From Cohnella phaseoli (GTDB lineage Bacteria > Bacillota > Bacilli > Paenibacillales > Paenibacillaceae), in NCBI RefSeq assembly GCF_003386235.1, contig NZ_QRDZ01000046.1, positions 1 through 64,000 of the forward strand: 64,000 nt of DNA, read 5' to 3'. The notes beneath the pieces are model-generated. The model saw only the letters and a program-made list of their open reading frames with translations, was not told where the DNA came from and did not search any database. The number at the start of each line of letters is the position of its first letter. Positions within the stretch are counted from its first letter, which is position 1. The position numbers and the translations under genes were made by a program. Shown here one piece after another: positions 50,133 through 58,366 of the stretch.

Positions 50133-52478
50133 ATGGACGCTTATCGCCGCAAGACGCCCGAGGAGCTCTTATCTTCCATCTATAAAATGCAGGCCGGGCG
50201 GCTGAAAGTCTATATCGGCGCCGTCAACGGCTCGGGCAAAACCTATCATATGCTGCGGGAAGGACAGGCGCTGAAGCGGCAGGGCATCGACGTCGTCGCC
50301 TGCGCCGTATCGACGATGCGCCGTCCGGAAACGGTCGAGCAGCTTGCCGGATTGGAGCGAATTCCGAGTATTCATTGGATTAACGACAAAGGCGCGAGCA
50401 AAAAGGATTTAAATCTGAAGGCGCTGCTGGACCGCAATCCGGAGGTGGTGCTGGTCGACGCGCTTGCGCACCGGAACCGCCCCGGAGCGCAATACGGCAC
50501 TAGGCTTGAGGATATCCGCTGCTTGTTAGGCAAGGGGATTAGCGTCATTGCGACGGTCAACGCCTACGAGCTGGAGGGGATAACCGAGCTGGCCTACAGG
50601 CTGACCGGGATCGAGGCGGAAGAGACGGTGCCGGCGGATACGCTCGACCTTGCCGACGAGGTCAGGTTGATCGACGTCAGCCCGGAGACGATCCTGGCGC
50701 GGCTGCATGACGGCAGTCTCGCCGATCTGTCCCGGGACGGCTCCGGCTTTCTGCAGAAAGGCAATATCGGCAAGCTGCGCGAGCTCGCTCTGAGACGAAT
50801 GGCCGAGGGCGTGAACGAGTCGCTGGAAAAGCACCGCGAGAAGCAGGGGCGGATCGGTCCATCCGGTGCTTCCGAACGCATTCTTGTGTCCGCTCAGTAC
50901 CATTGGAACGGATCGATCCACATCCGCCGCGGTCAGCAGATCGCCAAACGGCTGGGCGGGGAGCTGAAGATTGTTACGCTGGCCAATCCGCGCCGGAAGC
51001 TGTCCAAGGAAGAGGAGCAATTCAAGCGGTCGATGGCGAAGCTGGCCGACAAAATCGGAGCGACGATCGAGGAATTGCCGATGAAGTCCCGAAGGCTGGT
51101 TCCCCGTACGCTCGTACGCTATGCCATGATCCACAACGTTACGCGGATTGTGCTCGGTCATTCCAAGCAAAGCTTCTGGCAAGACTTCCGGCGCGGCTCG
51201 ATCGCGGACGGGATTTTGCGGAAGACCAAAAACATCGACGTGTTTTTCGTGGCCGACCGGGCGGACTATGCCGGGGAACGCGTGCTGCCGGCCAAGCGGG
51301 TCAACGAGCCGAGTCCGCCTTCCGATGCGTACCGTCGACTTTCCCAAGAGGAAATTGAACGCAAGATTGAACAGATCAAACGGGGCAGGCTGAAGGTATA
51401 TATCGGAGCCGCTCCCGGCGTCGGCAAAACTTACATGATGCTCAGGGAAGGCAACGACCTGCTGCGCAAAAAGATCGACGTCGTCATCGGCTTGCTGGAG
51501 ACTCACGGACGCGAGGAAACGTCGGCCCAGATAGTCGCCCTCGAGACGCTTCCCCGCTCCCGCATCGACTACAAGGGAACGAAGCTCGAAGAGATGGACG
51601 TACAGGCTATCCTGCGGCGCAATCCGGAAGCTGTGCTCATCGACGAACTGGCTCATACCAACGTGCCCGGAAGCGCGAATAAAAAGCGGTACGAGGATGT
51701 CTTGCAAATTCTCGAAGCGGGAATTTCCGTTATCGCGACGATGAACGTGCAGCATTTGGAGAGTCTGAACGACGCCGTCGAGCAGATGACGGGAGTGCGC
51801 GTTCGCGAGACGGTGCCCGACAGCATCCTGAGACTGGCGGACGAAGTCGAGCTGATCGACGTCGCTCCGTCGGCTTTGCGGCAGCGGCTGCGCGAAGGCA
51901 AAGTGTATGCGAGGGACAAAGTGGACCAGGCGCTGGATCATTTTTTTCAGACGGGCAATCTGATCGCGCTCCGGGAGATGGCGCTGCGCGAACTGGCGGA
52001 CGATGTGGATGAAAGGCTGGAGGCTTGGGAACGGGGAGGCTCGCTTCGGGGACCGTGGAACAAACGCGAGAGCATCTTCGTCTGCGTCTCGGCAAGCCGG
52101 AATGCCGACCGGTTGATCCGGCGCGGGTTTCGAATCGCCCACCGCCTGAAGGCGGAATGGCATGTGTCCTATGTGCGTCCAGTAGACGGATTTTCCGAAG
52201 AGGTCGGACTAAGAATGAAACAGATGCGAGATCTGACGGAAAGATTGGGAGGCCGCTTTAATATTTGCGAGAACGACAAGCGCTGGCGGGTGGCCGACGT
52301 CCTGTTGGAGAGAGCGGCGCAGCTTCGGGCAACGCAGTTGATCGTCGGGCAATCCGGTCGGAGGGGCTGGTCGCCAATTTTGCGCAAATCCGTCGTTCAG
52401 ACGCTTTTGCGGAGAGGTCGCCATATGGATGTGCTCGTCGTAGCCGACTACGATCCGAACGTCCGCATGGAGGATTAA
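50133..52478 (+). CDS. tandem KdpD sensor-domain protein without kinase
   Basis: A 781-residue soluble protein made of two KdpD N-terminal units (KdpD sensor plus USP domain): about 5-390 and 400-781. Unit 2 is canonical: Walker A GAAPGVGKT from residue 425, Walker B IDELAHTN with Asp504-Glu505, and a USP motif Ser653-Ala-Ser655, 20 residues, then Trp676-His-Val-Ser-Tyr680, close to the SXS-X20-FTAXY c-di-AMP motif of S. aureus KdpD. Unit 1 is divergent: Walker A GAVNGSGKT (from 29), Walker B VDALAHRN with Ala110 in place of Glu, and no SXS or Tyr at the USP site. There are no membrane helices, no phospho-His region and no HATPase domain, and no kdpE follows. It probably senses c-di-AMP or ATP for Kdp control. 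Confidence 0.9.
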   Translation: MDAYRRKTPEELLSSIYKMQAGRLKVYIGAVNGSGKTYHMLREGQALKRQGIDVVACAVSTMRRPETVEQLAGLERIPSIHWINDKGASKKDLNLKALLDRNPEVVLVDALAHRNRPGAQYGTRLEDIRCLLGKGISVIATVNAYELEGITELAYRLTGIEAEETVPADTLDLADEVRLIDVSPETILARLHDGSLADLSRDGSGFLQKGNIGKLRELALRRMAEGVNESLEKHREKQGRIGPSGASERILVSAQYHWNGSIHIRRGQQIAKRLGGELKIVTLANPRRKLSKEEEQFKRSMAKLADKIGATIEELPMKSRRLVPRTLVRYAMIHNVTRIVLGHSKQSFWQDFRRGSIADGILRKTKNIDVFFVADRADYAGERVLPAKRVNEPSPPSDAYRRLSQEEIERKIEQIKRGRLKVYIGAAPGVGKTYMMLREGNDLLRKKIDVVIGLLETHGREETSAQIVALETLPRSRIDYKGTKLEEMDVQAILRRNPEAVLIDELAHTNVPGSANKKRYEDVLQILEAGISVIATMNVQHLESLNDAVEQMTGVRVRETVPDSILRLADEVELIDVAPSALRQRLREGKVYARDKVDQALDHFFQTGNLIALREMALRELADDVDERLEAWERGGSLRGPWNKRESIFVCVSASRNADRLIRRGFRIAHRLKAEWHVSYVRPVDGFSEEVGLRMKQMRDLTERLGGRFNICENDKRWRVADVLLERAAQLRATQLIVGQSGRRGWSPILRKSVVQTLLRRGRHMDVLVVADYDPNVRMED

Positions 52479-52598
52479 ATTGGGAGGAAGACTCCCATCC
52501 TCGGACAAGAAGGGGTACAATAGGAGGGAGTGCTTATGTAGAAGCTGACATAGGGTTACGGAAGCGGACGCATCCTGTCCGTCGGAGGACAACGAATT

Positions 52599-54350
52599 AT
52601 GAAATCCGTTTTTCAAGTGTTGGGCAAGTACCGGGTTGCCGCCTTTACGGCGATATTCCTGATGTTGATCGAGCTTGCCGTCGAGCTGGTTCAGCCGATG
52701 CTGATCTCCAGAATAATCGACGACGGTATCGGACCGCGCAACGCGCAGGTCGTCATTTTATGGGGAGCGGTGCTGGTAGGAGGAACTCTGCTTGCCTTCG
52801 GCGCCGGAATTTTAAGCTCCTTCTATGCGGCGCATGTCAGCCAAAGTCTGGGTTACGACATTCGCGAGAAGCTATACGGCAAAGTGCAATCTTTCTCTTA
52901 CGCGGTGTTTAACCGCTTTGCGCCATCTTCGCTGATTACCAGACTCACGAACGACGTTACGCAAGTACAGGATACCGTTTTTATGGGGCTCAGGTTTATG
53001 CTGCGCGTTCCGCTAGTCGTAATCGGAAGCGTCATCATGGCGCTGATCGTGCATGTGGAGCTGGGTTCGCTGCTGGTGCTGACCGTGCCGATTCTCGTTC
53101 TTTTTATTTTGTGGATGGTGAAAAAAGCCGCCGAAATGTTCGCCAGAGTTCAGAATCGGCTCGATGCGGTTAACGGGGTTATGCAGGAAAATTTAACGGG
53201 GATGCGGCTGATTCGGGTGTTCGTGCGCGGAGAGAGGGAGACCGAACGCTTCGCTCAGCGCAGCGGCGAGCTGATGCAGAGCCTGACGTCGGCTCAGCGA
53301 CTGACGGAGATGACGCAGCCGTTTATCGTTCTGATCATGAATGCGGGGATCATCGCGGTGCTGTGGTTCGGGCACTTGGACATTCAAGCCGGCAGCGCAA
53401 CGACCGGAGAAGTGGTAGCCGTTGTGAACTACTCGCTGCGGACGGCGGGCGCATTGTCCGCTCTGTCGATGCTGGTGGCGGCGTTCTCCAGGGCGCGAGC
53501 TTCGGCTGGACGCATCGAAGAAACGCTCCTTACGGAAAGCGGGGAGGATGGCCGCGAAAGCGATTCGGCTAGTGTCGGCGGCCAAGCGGGGATCGAAGAC
53601 GCAAGCGTTGCGTTCGATCGGGTTTCCTTCCGCTATCCGGATACGGAGGCGCTCGCGCTGGAGGAAATTTCTTTCCGGGCCGAAGCGGGCGATTCGGTGG
53701 CGATTCTCGGAGCGACGGGGGCGGGAAAATCCTCCCTGGCCCAGCTGATTCTTCGCTTGTACGAGGAAGAGTCGGGAACGATCCGGATCGGCGGCAGAGA
53801 CGCGCGCGAATGGGACGTACGGGAGCTTCGAGACGCTATCGGTTATGTGCCGCAGGAGGTTGTGCTGTTTACGGGCACGATACGGGATAATATCGCCTGG
53901 GGCGCCCCGGAGGCCAACGAAGAGGCAATCGTCGAAGCGGCCAAGCAGGCGCAGATTCACGAGACGATCGTCGGCCTGCCGCAGGGCTACGATACGATGC
54001 TGGGGCAGCGCGGCGTCAACCTGTCCGGCGGCCAGAAGCAGCGCCTCTCGATTGCCCGCGCGCTCGTGCGCAAGCCGGCGATTCTGCTGCTGGACGACAG
54101 CACCAGCGCGCTGGACGTGCGCACGGAGGCTGCGCTGCTTGAAGCGTTGGCAGGCATGGCCTGTACGACGTTCCTGATCACGCAGAAGATTAGCTCCGCC
54201 GTCAATGCGGATCTGATTCTGCTGCTGGACGACGGTCGTCTTATCGCGCATGGCAGCCATCGCGAGCTGCTGGCCAAAGACGTCTTGTATCGTCGCATTT
54301 ACGAGTCGCAATACGGGGAGGAGGAGTCTCATGCGGAAGGCGCTAAGTGA
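52599..54350 (+). CDS. ABC exporter half-transporter, YheI/BmrC-like
   Basis: A 583-residue protein with an N-terminal six-helix transmembrane domain (about 15-300) and a C-terminal ATPase domain. Walker A is GATGAGKSSL, the signature NLSGGQKQR is intact, and Walker B reads ILLLDDSTSALD, with Asp where the catalytic Glu should be. That substitution marks the degenerate half of a heterodimeric exporter. The partner gene overlaps its 3' end by 20 bp. Such pairs export drugs, lipids or peptides; the substrate is unknown. Confidence 0.92.
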   Translation: MKSVFQVLGKYRVAAFTAIFLMLIELAVELVQPMLISRIIDDGIGPRNAQVVILWGAVLVGGTLLAFGAGILSSFYAAHVSQSLGYDIREKLYGKVQSFSYAVFNRFAPSSLITRLTNDVTQVQDTVFMGLRFMLRVPLVVIGSVIMALIVHVELGSLLVLTVPILVLFILWMVKKAAEMFARVQNRLDAVNGVMQENLTGMRLIRVFVRGERETERFAQRSGELMQSLTSAQRLTEMTQPFIVLIMNAGIIAVLWFGHLDIQAGSATTGEVVAVVNYSLRTAGALSALSMLVAAFSRARASAGRIEETLLTESGEDGRESDSASVGGQAGIEDASVAFDRVSFRYPDTEALALEEISFRAEAGDSVAILGATGAGKSSLAQLILRLYEEESGTIRIGGRDAREWDVRELRDAIGYVPQEVVLFTGTIRDNIAWGAPEANEEAIVEAAKQAQIHETIVGLPQGYDTMLGQRGVNLSGGQKQRLSIARALVRKPAILLLDDSTSALDVRTEAALLEALAGMACTTFLITQKISSAVNADLILLLDDGRLIAHGSHRELLAKDVLYRRIYESQYGEEESHAEGAK

Positions 54351-56172
54351 TCCCCTTCGTTACCCGAAATCGCAGGCGTTGGCGGAAAGTACACATGCAG
54401 TCAAGCAAGCAACCAAGCCTACAAAAGGCAAAGCGAAAAACTGGCAGGCGACCATAAAGCGAATATGGGGCTACCTTGCTCGCCGTAAAGCGATGCTTAC
54501 TCTCGTTTTGTTAATGGTGATGATTAGCTCGGGTCTTTCGCTGCTCGGCCCATATTTAATCGGCGTCGCTATCGACCGATATTTGGAAGGGGCCGGAGGA
54601 ACGCCTTGGCTGCTGTTCCTTGTAGCGCTTGCGGCGGTATACGTGTTGGGGTCCATTGCAGGATGGCTGCAGAACGTATGGATGATTTCGATTGCGCAGG
54701 AGACGGTCTACCGCATGCGGATGGATCTGTTTAAGCACTTGCATCGGCTGCCGATTCCGTTTTTCGCCAAGCGGCAGCGCGGAGAGCTGATGAGCCGGAT
54801 GACCAACGATATGGATAACGTCAGCTCCACGCTCAACAGCTCGGCGATCCAGATCTTTTCCAGTGCGCTTATTCTGGTCGGGACCGTCGTCGTCATGCTG
54901 CTGCTAAGCCCGTTGCTTACCTTGTTGACGTTTCTAGTCGTACCGCTGATGTCCGCAGGCATGAAATGGATTACGCGCAGAACGGGGGTTCTGTTCAAGG
55001 AGCGCCAGCGCAATCTCGGAGATTTGAACGGATACGTCGAAGAGACGCTGTCCGGTCAACGCATCGTCAAAGCCTTCTCCAGGGAGGAGGCGGTCATCGG
55101 GGAATTCGGGGAGCGCAATGTTCGGATCAAGCAATCCGGCTTCTGGGCGCAGGCGATCTCCGGGTTTATTCCGAAGCTGATGAACGGCTTGAACAACTTG
55201 AGCTACGCCGTTATCGTCGGAGTCGGGGGCTTGCTGGCGATTCGCGGGACGATAACGATCGGCGTTATCGTCGTGTTCGTCGAGTATGCCAGACAGTTTA
55301 CGCGTCCGCTTAACGATCTGGCCAACCAGTGGAATACGCTGCTCTCGGCCATTGCAGGTGCGGAAAGGGTATTCGAAATATTGGACGAGGACGACGAGAC
55401 GAAGGACGAGGGAGACGCCGGTCCGATCGATGCGGTGCAGGGCGCAGTCTCGTTCTCCGACGTCTTCTTCTCCTACGATTCCGGAGAACAGACGTTGAAG
55501 GAGATCAGCTTCGAGGCGAAGCCGGGGGAGACGGTGGCGATTATCGGGCCGACCGGCGCGGGGAAGACGTCGCTGATCCAACTGCTCTCCCGGTTCTATG
55601 AGGCCGATTCCGGGGAAATAACGGTGGACGGTCGCGATATTCGCACGATTAAGCGAGCCAGCCTTCGTTCCCATATGGCTTTCGTGCTGCAGGACTCTTT
55701 CTTGTTCGAAGGAACGATTCGCGACAATATTCGTTACGGCAAACCGGAAGCGACCGACGAGGAAGTGGAGCGGGCCGCCAAGCTGGCGAACGCCCATTCC
55801 TTCATCAAGCGTCTGCCCGGCGGCTACGACAAGCTTTTGCACGGAGACGGCGGGGGCATCAGCCAAGGGCAGAAGCAACTGCTTGCGATCGCCAGGGCGA
55901 TTCTGGCCGATCCGGCCATTCTGGTGCTGGACGAGGCGACGAGCAGCATCGATACGGTTACGGAAATTAAAATTCAGGAAGGTTTGCAGCGGTTGATGGA
56001 AGGCCGGACAAGCTTTGTCATTGCCCACAGATTAAACACGATCCGGCGCGCCGACCAAATTCTGGTGCTTAAAGACGGCAGGCTGCTGGAGCGGGGCTCC
56101 CACGAAGAACTGCTCTCCAAGCCCGGACTATACAACGATATGGTTCGAGGACAAGTGCAAATAGAGGGTTAA
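54331..56172 (+). CDS. ABC exporter half-transporter, YheH/BmrD-like
   Basis: A 613-residue protein with a basic N-terminal extension of about 50 residues, six transmembrane helices and an ATPase domain. Walker A GPTGAGKTSL and Walker B ILVLDEATSSID (with catalytic Glu) are canonical, but the signature reads ISQGQKQ rather than LSGGQ. This complements the preceding protein: together they form one consensus and one degenerate ATP site. The ATG at 54331 has GGGAGGAGG upstream; an earlier in-frame ATG at 54250 lies deep in the partner gene. Confidence 0.92.
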   Translation: MRKALSDPLRYPKSQALAESTHAVKQATKPTKGKAKNWQATIKRIWGYLARRKAMLTLVLLMVMISSGLSLLGPYLIGVAIDRYLEGAGGTPWLLFLVALAAVYVLGSIAGWLQNVWMISIAQETVYRMRMDLFKHLHRLPIPFFAKRQRGELMSRMTNDMDNVSSTLNSSAIQIFSSALILVGTVVVMLLLSPLLTLLTFLVVPLMSAGMKWITRRTGVLFKERQRNLGDLNGYVEETLSGQRIVKAFSREEAVIGEFGERNVRIKQSGFWAQAISGFIPKLMNGLNNLSYAVIVGVGGLLAIRGTITIGVIVVFVEYARQFTRPLNDLANQWNTLLSAIAGAERVFEILDEDDETKDEGDAGPIDAVQGAVSFSDVFFSYDSGEQTLKEISFEAKPGETVAIIGPTGAGKTSLIQLLSRFYEADSGEITVDGRDIRTIKRASLRSHMAFVLQDSFLFEGTIRDNIRYGKPEATDEEVERAAKLANAHSFIKRLPGGYDKLLHGDGGGISQGQKQLLAIARAILADPAILVLDEATSSIDTVTEIKIQEGLQRLMEGRTSFVIAHRLNTIRRADQILVLKDGRLLERGSHEELLSKPGLYNDMVRGQVQIEG

Positions 56173-56309
56173 GCCAAGGGGCTTCCCTCTCTTTTCAATC
56201 CGAATATCTCTTAATAGGTATGGAGATTGTAGACGGTTTGCTGTAAGGTAGAGGCAGTTTTGGCGATATAGAAGAGAGAGATTCTATGGACAGGCGGTGG
56301 GGGGAAGGC

Positions 56310-57428
56310 ATGAAGAAGAGATTCGTTCGGTTGTCCGGTATGTTGATGGCGGTTGCCTTGGCGCTCGGTCTGATCGGCGCGCTGCCGGGCCATTCAGTCG
56401 AAGCGGCTTCCGGTAAACCGATAGCGAAGTACGTGTCTCCGGAGCACATTGAGTTCGTCAGCTATAGCAAGCAATGGAACCAGAAGAAATTGAAGGCGCT
56501 GTACGCGGAACTGCTGAAGAATATGCACGGCGAGGAACTGTACGATTTGGGCAAAGTGATTTTATCCGCTGAGCCGAGCGACGAAGAACTGGGCGTTGCG
56601 GATATGAGCTACTCTTGGTACGAGGACGATCTGTCCGATATCGAGATGGACGAGCCTACTGAAATCACACTGTACGGCGCCGACGAGCACACAACGGTTG
56701 AAAGCATGGCGACGACGTTAAGCCACGAATACGGCCATCATTTTACACACTATTGGCTTATCAAAAAGGAACGCAAGCTGCCGAGCAGTCCGAAGACCAA
56801 ATGGGCGTCCATTCGCGGCATCAAAGGGTATCCGGTCTTGTTTACGGAGGACACATCCTCTGCCGACTACACGCATTACTGGGATGCGACTGAAATTATG
56901 GCCGACGATTACATGGCGTTGTTCGGATCGCCGACGGCGAAAACGAGCATGGTAAACTCTCTCCGGACTGAAGAGGGGATGGGCTTCTATGCAGAAGTAG
57001 AGAACGAGGAGATTCCGTCGGTCATGACGCTGGCGGCGGTTCGCAGCTATTGGCTAAAGCTTAGCGGGCTTAAAGATCCGCTTCCGCTTGTTTTTAAGGA
57101 ACCTAAGCTGACGAGAATCCAGGCATTGGACGTGGAAGACGACGGAATTACCGACCACAAGCTGATCTTCGACGCGGGTTCTGCGAATTCCAACGTGGCT
57201 GCGAGATTGAAATATAGCGTTTACTGGGAAAATGAAGAGGAAGAAGTGTTCGATTTCACGGACATGACAACGGGCAAGCTATCCATTCTCGTTCCCGACG
57301 GACTGCCAGAGACGGAGCTGACGTTGAAGGTGTACGCCTACGATCCGACAACCAAGCAATTCGTCTATGCGAGACCGGTCAAGTACGATCTGAGCGATCC
57401 CGAGGCCCCCGTGAGATTGCGTCAGTAA
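56310..57428 (+). CDS. secreted HExxH putative metalloprotease
   Basis: A 372-residue secreted protein. A signal peptide (1-33, ending near SVEAA) is followed by a domain with HEYGHHFTHYW (near residue 143), an HExxH zinc site with nearby Glu/Asp in DATEIMADDYMALFGSP that could supply the third ligand. A C-terminal beta-rich domain of about 110 residues follows. I do not recognise a named peptidase family. I use the ATG at 56310 after GGGGGAAGG; an in-frame ATG at 56286 would put eight charged residues before the signal peptide. A small gene follows after 15 bp. Confidence 0.72.
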   Translation: MKKRFVRLSGMLMAVALALGLIGALPGHSVEAASGKPIAKYVSPEHIEFVSYSKQWNQKKLKALYAELLKNMHGEELYDLGKVILSAEPSDEELGVADMSYSWYEDDLSDIEMDEPTEITLYGADEHTTVESMATTLSHEYGHHFTHYWLIKKERKLPSSPKTKWASIRGIKGYPVLFTEDTSSADYTHYWDATEIMADDYMALFGSPTAKTSMVNSLRTEEGMGFYAEVENEEIPSVMTLAAVRSYWLKLSGLKDPLPLVFKEPKLTRIQALDVEDDGITDHKLIFDAGSANSNVAARLKYSVYWENEEEEVFDFTDMTTGKLSILVPDGLPETELTLKVYAYDPTTKQFVYARPVKYDLSDPEAPVRLRQ

Positions 57429-57443
57429 TAGGAGGGAAGCAGC

Positions 57444-57695
57444 ATGAACAATTCCGCAGAAGATGTTGCGGCCTGGATGTTCGGCGAGTTGAGGAATGCC
57501 GGAATTCTGTACCAGGCCGCAGCGATCGAGCATATTAAGACTCATTTCGGAGAACGGTTCGTCTATGTCAACGAGAACGGGAACGCCTCGATCGACAAGG
57601 AGGTCAAGAAGGCGTTCAAGAAGCTTCATGGCGGCAAAGCAGCGTGGGACAGAGATGCGTTTTACTGGGGCTGGACATCGGCGATCAAGCTCTGA
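57444..57695 (+). CDS. small conserved hypothetical protein (DUF6953-like)
   Basis: An 83-residue cytoplasmic protein with an N-terminal MNNSAEDVAAWMFGEL and a middle FVYVNENGNASIDKEVKKAF. The pattern resembles a small Bacillales family that I believe is named DUF6953; no function is known. It has a GGAGGGAAG ribosome site and follows the HExxH gene by 15 bp, so the two are likely cotranscribed. It converges with the transpeptidase gene with a gap of 2 bp and no terminator in between. Confidence 0.65.
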   Translation: MNNSAEDVAAWMFGELRNAGILYQAAAIEHIKTHFGERFVYVNENGNASIDKEVKKAFKKLHGGKAAWDRDAFYWGWTSAIKL

Positions 57696-57697
57696 GG

Positions 57698-58228
57698 TCA
57701 GGGCAGCTCCTTGACGATCAACACCGGCGTAGAGGTTTTGACCTGATCGTACAGCCAGCGGACCTCCTTGTTGTGCATGCGAATGCAGCCGGCCGATACA
57801 TATTTGCCGATCGACTTTTCATTGTTGTTGCCATGGATTCCGTAGGCGTATGAGGTTTTGCCGTTAATGGTGACCTTCAGGCCGAGCCAGCGATCGCCCA
57901 GAGGGTTTTTCGGATCTCCTCCCTTGATTTTTTCCTTGTAATAGGGACGATTTTTGATTTTCTCGCGAATGGTAAACAAGCCTTCCGGCGTATAGGAGGG
58001 CTTCTTTCCCGTTGCGACGGAAAACGACTTGATCAGCTTGCCTTGCTCAAAGAAGTACAGCTTGTTCGTCGACTTGTCGATCATGATGAACTGCTCGTAT
58101 TCGGTATATTTCTTCGCCAACTGGACCGATTGCGATTGCGCGGCTTGCGCCTGTACCGAAGCGACGGCTGGAACAAGCAGCAGGACGGACAGAAGCAGCA
58201 GGACGCGCCGCCACAAAGCGGACTTCAT
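57698..58228 (-). CDS. L,D-transpeptidase (YkuD family)
   Basis: A 176-residue secreted enzyme. A signal peptide (1-29, ending VQAQA) is followed by a YkuD domain with the catalytic region IHGNNNEKSIGKYVSAGCIR (His and Cys), then MHNKEVRWLYDQV. It has no LysM domain, unlike B. subtilis YkuD. It should form 3-3 or related cross-links in peptidoglycan, possibly in the spore cortex or the vegetative wall. GGGAGG lies upstream of the ATG. Confidence 0.93.
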   Translation of the reverse strand: MKSALWRRVLLLLSVLLLVPAVASVQAQAAQSQSVQLAKKYTEYEQFIMIDKSTNKLYFFEQGKLIKSFSVATGKKPSYTPEGLFTIREKIKNRPYYKEKIKGGDPKNPLGDRWLGLKVTINGKTSYAYGIHGNNNEKSIGKYVSAGCIRMHNKEVRWLYDQVKTSTPVLIVKELP

Positions 58229-58366
58229 ATGAATCAGCCTCCCGTAGATAACGTCATCTCTATATATGCGGGATCTCGGGGAAAATGGCTTATTCCCGGT
58301 TTTTTTGGGCGGGAATAGGACAATTTACGCGGGCATACATATGGACTGTCGAGAGGAGGCTGCCGG

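Noticed and set aside
50526..52163. 545-codon minus-strand frame
   Set aside because: Antisense to the tandem KdpD gene; no ribosome site or recognisable motif.
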